Positions 14,344 through 22,810 of a DNA stretch of 64,000 bases are shown here, one piece after another; position 1 is the stretch's first letter, and every line of letters begins with the position of its first letter. The DNA comes from Treponema sp. (lineage in GTDB: Bacteria; Spirochaetota; Spirochaetia; Treponematales; Treponemataceae). The notes under the pieces are model-generated. The model made no database searches. It saw only the letters and a list, made by a program, of their open reading frames with translations, and was not told where the DNA came from. Location of the stretch: positions 154,990 through 218,989 of the forward strand of contig JAEDCT010000001.1 of the NCBI GenBank assembly GCA_016294035.1, read 5' to 3'. The translations under genes and the position numbers were made by a program.

Positions 14344-15414
14344 TCAGGTTCTTGCATACTTTAGCAAAACACTGCTTGCAAACACAAAGAACACAACGGG
14401 GAACCAGGCACCAAAAACAGGAGGAATGGCTCCAAATTTTGCCATGAGCATGGTAATCATCTGAAGAACATAAAACAGAACAACTGCAATGACACTCAAT
14501 GCAAGACTTATAATAAGAACATTTTTTCTTGTCTTTCCGCTAAGTCCAACTGCAAGGAACACAACGATAAACACGACAAAGGAAAAGGAATATTTCTTGT
14601 AGTAAACACTCTTTGCCTCAGAAACAGGCAACCCTGCTTTTTCAAGATGGGAAATATACTGCCTTGCTTCCCGGGTGTTTACTTCCTCTACAGAAATTGT
14701 ATTGTTTCTGAAAGTTTCCGGAGGCTCAACAAACATCTTTGACATAAGGTGATTATATGGAACGTTTTTTATTTCTCCATCAATTTTTCTATATACGACA
14801 GGCTTTGAAAGCTCCCAGCAGTCATCTATCCAGGAAGCATCCTCAGCAAAAATCAGTTCCTCAAAATCCTTGCTGTCATTTCGAACAAGAATCCAGAGTG
14901 ATTTCAATGAAGACAGCTGGTCGTTGTAATAAGCAGCCTTGTAAATAATATTGCCACCGTCGGCCATAATTACAATTCTGTCATTATCAAGAGATTTTTC
15001 TTTTTGAAGAGCCTGAGACTGAAGTTTATTTTTTTTTGCATAAGTGGGCACAACAATATTGTCCTCAAAGACAAACAAACCAAAACTCATGAAAAATCCA
15101 ACTATCAGAAGAGGAAAAGAGAATTTGAAGAGTGATATGCCTGATGCAAAAATTGCCAGAAGCTCATTCTTGGCATAGAAATCACTGAGCATATAGGCAG
15201 TTGCAAAGAGCATTGATATGGGAACGGCGTACCAGACTGTCTTTGGAACATAATAATAGATAATCTTGCCAACTACACTCCACGGAACACCCTTTGACAT
15301 ATAATTCCAGAGATTGATTAGCAGATCCATGATACAAAGAATCAGAACAACAAAAACCATAGCACCAAAAAAAATCGAGAAAAATTTTCTGAGCATATAC
15401 ATGACAATTTTCAT
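14344..15414 (-). CDS. LptG-like permease of the YjgP/YjgQ family
   Basis: The 356-residue membrane protein has three N-terminal membrane segments, a large soluble middle domain (residues about 110-270), and three C-terminal segments, which is the LptF/LptG layout. In Gram-negative bacteria these permeases pair with LptB to extract lipopolysaccharide from the inner membrane. Its start overlaps the end of the next LptF-like gene by four bases, so the two are coupled. What envelope glycolipid it moves in a spirochaete cannot be told from sequence. Confidence 0.85.
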   Translation of the reverse strand: MKIVMYMLRKFFSIFFGAMVFVVLILCIMDLLINLWNYMSKGVPWSVVGKIIYYYVPKTVWYAVPISMLFATAYMLSDFYAKNELLAIFASGISLFKFSFPLLIVGFFMSFGLFVFEDNIVVPTYAKKNKLQSQALQKEKSLDNDRIVIMADGGNIIYKAAYYNDQLSSLKSLWILVRNDSKDFEELIFAEDASWIDDCWELSKPVVYRKIDGEIKNVPYNHLMSKMFVEPPETFRNNTISVEEVNTREARQYISHLEKAGLPVSEAKSVYYKKYSFSFVVFIVVFLAVGLSGKTRKNVLIISLALSVIAVVLFYVLQMITMLMAKFGAIPPVFGAWFPVVFFVFASSVLLKYART

Positions 15415-16718
15415 TTTCTTCTAAGTCTCCGGTACAAAAGAACACCAATGATTCCAAGAACAAAATTGGGTGTCCACATAACCCAAAATCCGTTGAGTCC
15501 ACTCCTAATTCCAAACATCTGACCAAGAATGGTAACAGCCCAGTACAAAACTGAAATTATTATTCCAAAAATCAACCCCAGTGTCTGACCATCTTTTTTT
15601 CCAAACACAAGAGCCAGTGGAAATGCAAGCATGGCAAAGAAAATTGATCCAAATGGTATGGAAAACTTCTTATTGTATTCAACTTTATATGAATTCATCT
15701 GGAGCTCAGGCAAACTTCCAATTTTCTTGTACTCCCTGATTTTCTTGAAAAGATCCCAGGATGTCATTTCTCGCGGGGATGTTCCACCATTATAGGAAAT
15801 TATGGAATCCTCAAAAACATTCAGTTCAAGGCTGTCAGAATTCAGAACATCATACTTTTTCTTGTTTTTATCATCTACAATCATGACAAGGGAATCATTC
15901 ATTCCAAGGCGCATTAGAACTCCGCTTTCAGTTGCTTTTTCCACCATGGAATTCTGGGCCACAATAAATCTGGTGGATTCATCTTTTTCTTCAATTAAAA
16001 CCAGGTCACTTACTGAATTCTTTGAAACTTCTCCCACAACAACAGTAGCATCATTCATTCTCTTGATTGACTTGGATTCAAGTTCAACAGCAGGATTTGA
16101 AACAATGATTTTCTTGTACATTTTGTTGTAATTAAGAGTTCCCAATGGAAGAAAATAATCGTTCATTACAAAACTGAAAATACTGATGGCAAGACCAAGA
16201 GACAGAACAGATTTCAGGATGATTCTATAACGCAGCCCGCTGGCCCTGAAAATCAGAATCTCATTATCAGTAACAAGTCTTCCAAGACACATAAGAAAAC
16301 CAACCAGAGTTGCAAATGGTGCAGACTGGGCAATTACCGATGGAAGACAGTATATGATAAGCTTAATAACAGCCGTGACAGGAACCCGTTTCTTGAGAAT
16401 TGTTTCAGCCATGAGAAGAATATGATTTACAAAAAACACAACAAAGAAACAGGCAAAGAGAACCACAAAATATAGAAGCAATTCCTTGAAAAGATACCTT
16501 ACAAGAACATTGTTTCCAATTTCAGAAAGCATGTAAACTCTCTTTGCAAAAAAACGCTGGAGTCTTGTGCTACCGATTTTTTTTCCAAGATAGAAACCTG
16601 CAACAAACAGCTTTCTCCGGTACTGAAAATTTCTTGCAAGCTTCCAATATCTGGAAACCTGAGCAATGACAGTTTCACGAAGACTTATAATTTTTGAGAA
16701 TGCATCTGCCAGTAACAT
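15411..16718 (-). CDS. LptF-like permease of the YjgP/YjgQ family
   Basis: The frame gives 435 residues from ATG 16718, with a 62-residue basic N-terminal extension. A second ATG at 16532 (LSEIGNNVLVRYLFKELL follows) matches the usual start of the family and has AAGAGAG upstream, so the true protein may be about 373 residues. Membrane segments flank a soluble domain rich in Ser and Val, as in LptF. It is the first gene of the permease pair and lies 19 bases after dut. Confidence 0.83.
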   Translation of the reverse strand: MLLADAFSKIISLRETVIAQVSRYWKLARNFQYRRKLFVAGFYLGKKIGSTRLQRFFAKRVYMLSEIGNNVLVRYLFKELLLYFVVLFACFFVVFFVNHILLMAETILKKRVPVTAVIKLIIYCLPSVIAQSAPFATLVGFLMCLGRLVTDNEILIFRASGLRYRIILKSVLSLGLAISIFSFVMNDYFLPLGTLNYNKMYKKIIVSNPAVELESKSIKRMNDATVVVGEVSKNSVSDLVLIEEKDESTRFIVAQNSMVEKATESGVLMRLGMNDSLVMIVDDKNKKKYDVLNSDSLELNVFEDSIISYNGGTSPREMTSWDLFKKIREYKKIGSLPELQMNSYKVEYNKKFSIPFGSIFFAMLAFPLALVFGKKDGQTLGLIFGIIISVLYWAVTILGQMFGIRSGLNGFWVMWTPNFVLGIIGVLLYRRLRRK

Positions 16719-16737
16719 TGTTTTAATTTGTTAGAGA

Positions 16738-17184
16738 TTAAACTCCAGTGCTTCCATAGCCGCCAGAACCACGTTCTGTTTCAGACAAAGACTGGGCAAT
16801 AACAAAATTCCCAAGAGTAACAGGAGCAACAATAATCTGAGCGATTCTGTCCTTAGGATTGACAGTAAAATCCTCTTCCCCAAGATTGATCAGCAAGGCC
16901 ATAAGCTCACCGCGGTAATCACTGTCAATTGTGCCTGGAGTATTCAAGACTGTAATTCCATTTTTCAAGGCAAGTCCGCTTCTTGGTCTAAGCTGAATTT
17001 CGTATCCCTCTGGAATCTCAAAAAACAATCCAGTTGGTATGAGCTTTCTTTCTCCTTTCCTGATCAAAACAGGAGTATCTATGCAGGCACAAACATCGGC
17101 ACCTGCAGCACCACTTGTCTTGTATGCAGGAATCACTGCACCTTCTTTTGCAACAATCTTTATATCAACCTTATTTGACATCAA
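16738..17184 (-). CDS. dut: Deoxyuridine 5'-triphosphate nucleotidohydrolase
   Basis: The 148-residue trimeric dUTPase hydrolyses dUTP to dUMP, keeping uracil out of DNA and feeding thymidylate synthesis. Five motifs are visible: GAAGADVCA, RPRSGLALKNG, GTIDSDYRGEL, KDRIAQIIVAP and the C-terminal arm RGSGGYGSTGV. It overlaps the preceding peptidase gene by 14 bases and is followed at 19 bases by the LptF-like gene, so it sits inside an operon. The second Met may be the start. Confidence 0.96.
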   Translation of the reverse strand: MMSNKVDIKIVAKEGAVIPAYKTSGAAGADVCACIDTPVLIRKGERKLIPTGLFFEIPEGYEIQLRPRSGLALKNGITVLNTPGTIDSDYRGELMALLINLGEEDFTVNPKDRIAQIIVAPVTLGNFVIAQSLSETERGSGGYGSTGV

Positions 17185-18427
17185 TTCTACTCCCGCTGGA
17201 AAACACCAGAAAGGTACTGTTTTCCCTGATTATGACGCTTTTAGCTATGTCCATTATATCATTTTTTTTGACAGAGCGTATACAGTCTATTACTTCTGAA
17301 CTTTTCAACAAAGGAAGTCCCATGGAAAAATTTCTGGAAAGATTCTTCATGGCATATTCAGTATCACAACTGGAAATAGTCTCCTCACCGCACAAATGCT
17401 CAATTGCATTGGAAATTTCACTGTCATCAGGAGGATTTTCCATGAACGAAAAAACTTCCCTTTCCAAAAGAGATTTTGCCTTTGCCACATTTTTTGGACT
17501 GCAGGAAACCACTGAGCACCACATTGATGCATCTTCATAGTAGGAAAAGTAGCTGTAAACTGAATAGCAGATTCCGTTTTTTTCCCTGAGGGTTTCAAAG
17601 AGCCTTGAACTCATGGCATCTCCCAAAATTGTATTGAAAACCATGGAGGCAAAAAACTCAACTTTTGTAAGGCTGCACTTGAAGGGAAAGGCAAGATACA
17701 ACTGAGCCTGAAAAAAATTTGATTTTAGGAATTTTCTTCTGGAACAAAACACTGCATCCCTATCAAAATGAAACTTTGTGTAAGGCTTGTGAAGTGGCAG
17801 CAGGGAAAGTCTTTGTTCAACAACAGGATTTTTCACAAACTTTTCAGGACCTGTAACCGTAACAATCAGCTGACCTTTCGCAAAATATTTTTTGTACCAT
17901 GATGCCAGATTCTTGACAGTGATTTTCTGAAGATCCCGGAGAGTTCCTGTTATTGGCTTGCCCAGTGTAGATGTGGGCCATACAATTGAAGCAAGCTTTT
18001 CAGCAGATGACTCTTCCATATCATCCTTTACCATAAGAATTTCATTTTTTATGACCTGACGCTCCTTTTCAAATTCATCAGGATCAAACACACAGTTGCA
18101 GCTCATGTCACAAAGAACATCAAGTGCCGTTTCAAGGTTTTTTCCTAAAGCCGGAACAGTGCAATAGGCACAAACATCCTCTGACTCAGTAAAGGCATTG
18201 GAATAACCGCCTATCCTGTCAAATGCAACGGAAATGTCCCTGGCAGTACGTGATCTGGTCCCCTTAAAAAGCATGTGCTCAGTAAAGTGGGAAATTCCCC
18301 GGCAGTCAGAATTTTCCATTCGGCTTCCCACAGCAAACCAGAAACCAATGGAGACAGCCCTGGATCCGCTAACACCCTGTCTTAAAACAACTATATTATT
18401 ATCTAGGATCTTATTATCCAAAATCAT
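17171..18427 (-). CDS. M16-family zinc peptidase
   Basis: The 418-residue protein has the inverted zinc motif HFTEH (residues 47-51) with Glu129 as the third ligand, typical of pitrilysin/processing-peptidase M16 enzymes. The C-terminal half contains the non-catalytic homologous domain (YLAFPFKCSL, SSRLFETLREKNGICYSVYS). GAGGTG precedes the ATG. M16B enzymes in bacteria are single-chain peptidases of about this length. It leads the dut-lptFG-like operon. No signal peptide is seen, so it is probably cytoplasmic. Confidence 0.92.
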   Translation of the reverse strand: MILDNKILDNNIVVLRQGVSGSRAVSIGFWFAVGSRMENSDCRGISHFTEHMLFKGTRSRTARDISVAFDRIGGYSNAFTESEDVCAYCTVPALGKNLETALDVLCDMSCNCVFDPDEFEKERQVIKNEILMVKDDMEESSAEKLASIVWPTSTLGKPITGTLRDLQKITVKNLASWYKKYFAKGQLIVTVTGPEKFVKNPVVEQRLSLLPLHKPYTKFHFDRDAVFCSRRKFLKSNFFQAQLYLAFPFKCSLTKVEFFASMVFNTILGDAMSSRLFETLREKNGICYSVYSYFSYYEDASMWCSVVSCSPKNVAKAKSLLEREVFSFMENPPDDSEISNAIEHLCGEETISSCDTEYAMKNLSRNFSMGLPLLKSSEVIDCIRSVKKNDIMDIAKSVIIRENSTFLVFSSGSRIDVK

Positions 18428-18540
18428 GGATTCACCTCAAAACAAAAAAACAATATAAAAAAATTCAGGATTACCGCAAGTTCCTAGAATGTAGCATAAT
18501 TCAAACTAAACAACAACAAAAAGATGCCGAAAATATAAGA

Positions 18541-19173
18541 GTGAAAGTCCTTGCAATAAGAAAAGCAGTCAAATTATTCATTCTCACTCTTGTGGCAGCC
18601 GTCATGGTAAATCAGAGCAGTTACGCCTATGTGGCAAAATACAAGGAAGACTACTTTAAGCTTTATCACACACACTATCAGTATAATCCGGATGATTATA
18701 TGGAAAATATTTACTGGCTTGAGCGTGCAATCAAGGCAGACTTTGCAAACCCATACTTCGCATACACAAAAATCGAAAACGAACAGCAGTGGGAAAAATA
18801 CAGATATCTGTTTCAGATGCACCTTAACCTTAAACTAATCGAGCAGTACCTGAGACTGGGGAATATCTATGACAAGAAAGTCGTATATTTCTATGATTCT
18901 CAGTGGAAAGATGAATATCTTAGAAACATGGAAAAAACAAAATCATGCTATGAATTCTGCTACACATACTGGCAGGAAGCTCAGCTCTGGGCCGAAAAAG
19001 CCAGCGTGGGAAAATTCAACTATCTGTATATAACATCACTTCAAAACTGGGAAGATGAAAGATTCCGCATTACAGAAGGCAAGCTTGACTACAAGAAAAC
19101 ACTTGACAGGGAACTTGCCAGGGTAAACAAGGTCATTGAAGATCTTAAAAAACTCAACAAAGATACCTACTAG
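18541..19173 (+). CDS. Conserved exported protein of unknown function
   Basis: The 210-residue protein begins at GTG 18541 with a signal peptide (LFILTLVAAVMVNQSSYA). The mature part is unusually rich in Tyr and Trp (YFKLYHTHYQYNPDDY, EFCYTYWQEAQLWAEKA) and predicted largely helical. I recognise no family, though it has the look of spirochaetal periplasmic helical proteins. It is divergent from the M16 gene and followed at 32 bases by aroB. Confidence 0.7.
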   Translation: MKVLAIRKAVKLFILTLVAAVMVNQSSYAYVAKYKEDYFKLYHTHYQYNPDDYMENIYWLERAIKADFANPYFAYTKIENEQQWEKYRYLFQMHLNLKLIEQYLRLGNIYDKKVVYFYDSQWKDEYLRNMEKTKSCYEFCYTYWQEAQLWAEKASVGKFNYLYITSLQNWEDERFRITEGKLDYKKTLDRELARVNKVIEDLKKLNKDTY

Positions 19174-19205
19174 AAACTCATGGACAAAGTCATTAAACTT
19201 TTACC

Positions 19206-20327
19206 ATGAAAAAACCAGATTCTTCTTTTGATTTAGTTTTCCCTAAAAATTCAGGTTGTGATAATACACAGATTAACTTCTATTGTGGGTCATGCAATCT
19301 TGATGAAATATATTTTGCGCTCGATGACAGTCCATATCCATCACGTCTTTTTGTAACCGACGAAACAATTGCGAAACTTGACTGCATGAAAGACTTTGTT
19401 TCCAAATTCAAGGAATCAAGACGCGGCAATGATACACTCCTGGTTCTTGGAGCCGGAGAAAAATACAAGACAATTGAAAGTGTTCTCAAAATTGTAAGCA
19501 CAGCCCTTGACGCAAACTACAACAGAAATTGTCTTTTTGTAGCCATTGGCGGTGGTGTGATCTGCGACATGACAGGATTTGCAGCAAGCATGTTCAAGCG
19601 TGGAGTTGATGCAGAATTTGTTCCGACAACACTTCTTGCTGATGTTGATGCATCTATTGGCGGAAAGACTGGATGTGATTTTTCAAGCTACAAGAATATG
19701 ATCGGAGCATTCTACCCTGCAAAAAAAATACATATATGGCCATCCTTTGTAAAAACACTTCCAGAAAAGGAATTTATTTCAGGACTTGCAGAAGCTGTAA
19801 AAACCGCATTTCTCTTTTCGAAGGAAATGTGCGATCTCTTGAAAAACAACAGGGAAAAAATTCTTTCACGGGATGAAAAAATACTTTTCAAGGTAATCAG
19901 CGAATGCGCAAAGGCAAAGGCTTCCATTGTTCACGAGGATTTCAAGGAAAAAGGAAGAAGAGCTTTCCTTAACCTTGGACATACATTTGGCCATGCCCTG
20001 GAAAGTGTTGCTGGACTTGGAAAAGTAACCCATGGTGAAGGTGTTGCCTGGGGTATGGGAAGAGCAATTGCCCTTTCTGAAAAACTTGGATTATGCACGA
20101 AAAACTTTGCAGATGACTGCAAGCAGATTCTTGAATCCTATGGCTACTGCACGCAAAAACAACACCCTGCAATTTCAGACAGGGATATAGACAAAATTAT
20201 CAGTGCAATGCACAAGGACAAGAAAAACTCAAGTTCGAGGGGAACAAAGGTAATTCTTCAGTCTGACTGGCAAAACACAATTATAAGGGAAGTTTCTGAT
20301 CAGGATATTGATTCTGTATTACGGTAA
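19206..20327 (+). CDS. aroB: 3-dehydroquinate synthase
   Basis: The 373-residue enzyme makes 3-dehydroquinate, the second step of the shikimate pathway. The NAD-binding GGGVICDMTGFAASMFKRG region, TTLLADVDASIGGKTG and the zinc ligands around LNLGHTFGHALE are present. HGEGVAWGMG further confirms the family. Its stop codon is six bases before the cysteine desulfurase gene. No other aromatic amino acid genes are in the window. Confidence 0.95.
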   Translation: MKKPDSSFDLVFPKNSGCDNTQINFYCGSCNLDEIYFALDDSPYPSRLFVTDETIAKLDCMKDFVSKFKESRRGNDTLLVLGAGEKYKTIESVLKIVSTALDANYNRNCLFVAIGGGVICDMTGFAASMFKRGVDAEFVPTTLLADVDASIGGKTGCDFSSYKNMIGAFYPAKKIHIWPSFVKTLPEKEFISGLAEAVKTAFLFSKEMCDLLKNNREKILSRDEKILFKVISECAKAKASIVHEDFKEKGRRAFLNLGHTFGHALESVAGLGKVTHGEGVAWGMGRAIALSEKLGLCTKNFADDCKQILESYGYCTQKQHPAISDRDIDKIISAMHKDKKNSSSRGTKVILQSDWQNTIIREVSDQDIDSVLR

Positions 20328-20333
20328 GAAAAA

Positions 20334-21506
20334 ATGATTTCAAGAGAGCATTACTTTGACTGGGCTGCAACATCACCCAGCGATGAAGAAATTATCAGAA
20401 AGGCTATGGAAATTTCCCTTGAACACTGGGGAAATCCATCAAGCATCCACGAAGCCGGAGTTGACGCAAGAAAAGCACTTGAAGAAGCCAGGCAACGATG
20501 TGCAAGGGCAATGGGCGTTAAAAGTGAGCATATTTACTTTACATCTGGGGGAACTGAATCAGATCATATTCCTCTTGTTGCACTTCTCTCACGCCCGGCC
20601 AAGGGAAACATTATCCTAAGTGCAATTGAGCACCCGGCTCTAAGAGAAATGACAAAGCCTCTGGAAAATACAGGATGGAAAGTAAAGACTGTTAATCCAG
20701 ACAAAGATGGTTTTGTTACTCCCGAAGCCGTTGCCAGCCTTATTGACAAGGACACTGCATTCATAAGCATTATGGCTGTAAACAATGAAACAGGTGCCGT
20801 CCAGGATATTTATGGAATCAGCGATGCCATAACAAAAAAAACCGAAGGAAAAAGAAGACCTTTCTTTCATGTTGATTGCGTTCAGGCTGCCGGTAAGATT
20901 CCACTCAATCTTGCATACAAGGGAATTGACTCAGCCTCTTTCAGTGCCCACAAAATTGGTGGACCAAGAGGAATAGGCATTCTCTACCTCACAAAGGAAA
21001 TAAACTCATTCCTAAAAGGTGGCGGACAGGAAAAGAACGTACGAAGCGGAACAGAAAACCTGTTTGGGGCAACAGCCTTTGCAATGTGCCTTGAAAAATA
21101 TTTCATTTCAAGCAGCAACACAAAAGCCATGGAAAGATACAACACACAGCTTGAAAGCACAAAAAGATTCATAGAAAAACTGATGGAAATTCCAGAGACA
21201 ATCATGATTCCTCATTGCAGGGGAAAAGATGACTCAAAGAATTTTTCACCATGGGTAATTCAATGTGCATTTCCTGGAATCCCGGGGCAAGTAATGGAAA
21301 GAGCCCTGAGCACAGAAGGATACTACATTTCAACTGGAAGTGCATGTTCCTCAAAAAGCCATGCAAGACCTGTCCTGGACACAATGCAAATTCCACCAGA
21401 GGAAAAGGAAAGTGCCGTCAGGTTCAGTTTTGGTCATGAAACCACACAAAAAGCCATTGATGAACTTCTTGAAACAGTTGAAAAAACAAGACGAAAGTTC
21501 CTGTAG
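20334..21506 (+). CDS. Cysteine desulfurase (NifS/IscS family)
   Basis: The 390-residue PLP enzyme removes sulfur from cysteine for Fe-S clusters or tRNA thiolation. The PLP lysine lies in SFSAHKIGGPRGIGILY (about residue 206) and the catalytic cysteine in YYISTGSACSSKS (about residue 336). FTSGGTESDH and HVDCVQAAGKIPL are family motifs. No scaffold or mnmA gene is adjacent, so its acceptor is not evident. Probably co-transcribed with aroB and ended by a good terminator. Confidence 0.94.
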   Translation: MISREHYFDWAATSPSDEEIIRKAMEISLEHWGNPSSIHEAGVDARKALEEARQRCARAMGVKSEHIYFTSGGTESDHIPLVALLSRPAKGNIILSAIEHPALREMTKPLENTGWKVKTVNPDKDGFVTPEAVASLIDKDTAFISIMAVNNETGAVQDIYGISDAITKKTEGKRRPFFHVDCVQAAGKIPLNLAYKGIDSASFSAHKIGGPRGIGILYLTKEINSFLKGGGQEKNVRSGTENLFGATAFAMCLEKYFISSSNTKAMERYNTQLESTKRFIEKLMEIPETIMIPHCRGKDDSKNFSPWVIQCAFPGIPGQVMERALSTEGYYISTGSACSSKSHARPVLDTMQIPPEEKESAVRFSFGHETTQKAIDELLETVEKTRRKFL

Positions 21507-21533
21507 TTTTAATCTTTCTTTTAGAACTCTACC

Positions 21534-21562
21534 CCCGGTAAAAGAATGCCGGGATTTTTTTT
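21534..21562 (+). terminator. Intrinsic terminator of aroB-cysteine desulfurase
   Basis: CCCGG and CCGGG form a 5-bp GC stem around a 10-base loop, followed by A and eight T residues on the plus strand, about 30 bases after the stop codon. Confidence 0.8.
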
Positions 21563-21688
21563 AGATAAATAAGGTCTTGTATCAATTTGCAAATAATGAT
21601 ATATTTTTGAAAAGTTTTTGGTACATGCGTTCTAATATGCATGCAATTCATTTTTTTTAATCATTGTACATTATCAAGGAAGGACATT

Positions 21689-22111
21689 ATGGCAATCAGA
21701 GGCGAGCTTTTCACAAATCAGGTGAATCTTGACAACCGTTCATATTACTTTAACGTAAAGGAAAACAGAAACGGAGATATTTTTCTGCAGATTGTTGAAA
21801 GCAAAATAAAAGACGGAGAAGATGACAGACGTGCTATCGTTGTTTTTGCAGATGACATGCAGAAATTCCTGTCAGGAATGGATGAGTCACTGAAGTTTGT
21901 AGACAAGGAAAAGAAAGAAAGAGCAAAACTTCGTGCAGAAAAAAAAGCAGCAAAGGAAGCAAAATTTGCAAAGGGCGGAGAAAAAGATTCTAAGCCAGTT
22001 GCAAAAAAGGTATTCAGAAGAAAAGGTGAAAGTCGTCTTGTTGCAGAAAAGAAGGCAGAAAAAAGAATTCATGTAGTGTCAAAAAGACAGACTTCTTCCG
22101 ATGAATATTAA
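21689..22111 (+). CDS. PUR-domain nucleic-acid-binding protein
   Basis: I start at ATG 21689 because AAGGAAGG stands just upstream; this gives 140 residues. Residues 1-75 (GELFTNQVNLDNRSYYFNVKE, split here as GELFTNQVNL and SYYFNVKENRNGDIFLQIVE) form a PUR repeat as in the spirochaetal protein BpuR and the DUF3276 family. The rest is a Lys- and Ala-rich basic tail. BpuR of Borrelia binds RNA and DNA and regulates expression. The gene stands alone between two terminators. Confidence 0.85.
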   Translation: MAIRGELFTNQVNLDNRSYYFNVKENRNGDIFLQIVESKIKDGEDDRRAIVVFADDMQKFLSGMDESLKFVDKEKKERAKLRAEKKAAKEAKFAKGGEKDSKPVAKKVFRRKGESRLVAEKKAEKRIHVVSKRQTSSDEY

Positions 22112-22131
22112 TCCTACATTAATTTAACAGG

Positions 22132-22182
22132 AAAAAAGCCCATGAAAACTGATTGAATGTTCAGTTTTCATGGGCTTTATTT
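22132..22182. terminator. Bidirectional intrinsic terminator
   Basis: A perfect 17-bp stem (22136-22152 with 22161-22177) has A-rich sequence before it and a T-rich stretch after it, so it can stop both the PUR gene on the plus strand and rnhB arriving on the minus strand. Confidence 0.9.
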
Positions 22183-22788
22183 TTACTTGTAATTGAAACT
22201 CAAGCGCTGAATTGGAGAAGGTCCCAGCTCCCGGCAAATTTTCTTGTGCAGTGGAGTGGGATACCCCTTGTGCCTGGCATACAGATATTCCGGATAGAGC
22301 TTGTCATATTTTTCGACCATAAGTCTGTCACGATTTACTTTTGCTATGATACTGGCAGCCATTACGCAAGGATACTTTCCATCAGCCTTTGGTTCTGAAA
22401 AAACAGAGCAATTTATTTCAGGAACAAAAGTTCCATCACAAACTGCACAAATGTCTTCAGGGATAGATGGCAGATCATAGGAATTCTTCTTACACCACTC
22501 ACCTATTTTAGTCAGCATGTCATCATAGGCAATTTTCATGGCTTTTAAGGATGCTTTCAGGATGTTAATTCTGTCAATTTCATCATGCTCAACCTGGCCG
22601 TAACCCCACAGGCATTTATCAATAATTACATCATAAGCTGCGAGTCTTTTTTTCTCTGTAAGTTTTTTTGAATCATTAAGAAGTTCTAGAGGAAAGTCAT
22701 GAGGCACAATTACGCATGCAGCAGAAACAGGACCTGCCAGCGGGCCTCGTCCAGCCTCATCAAGACCAGCAAAAAAATCAATCTTCAT
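22183..22788 (-). CDS. rnhB: Ribonuclease HII
   Basis: The 201-residue enzyme removes ribonucleotides and RNA primers from DNA. The start FFAGLDEAGRGPLAGPVSAA contains the first catalytic Asp and Glu; DSKKLTEKKR and KADGKYPCVMAASIIAKVNRD (given here as VMAASIIAKVNRD) supply the others. Usual length. It is followed on the minus strand by the bidirectional terminator and preceded at 22 bases by a large exported protein gene. Confidence 0.96.
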   Translation of the reverse strand: MKIDFFAGLDEAGRGPLAGPVSAACVIVPHDFPLELLNDSKKLTEKKRLAAYDVIIDKCLWGYGQVEHDEIDRINILKASLKAMKIAYDDMLTKIGEWCKKNSYDLPSIPEDICAVCDGTFVPEINCSVFSEPKADGKYPCVMAASIIAKVNRDRLMVEKYDKLYPEYLYARHKGYPTPLHKKICRELGPSPIQRLSFNYK

Positions 22789-22810
22789 GAAACAACCCTA
22801 CAAGAAAAAA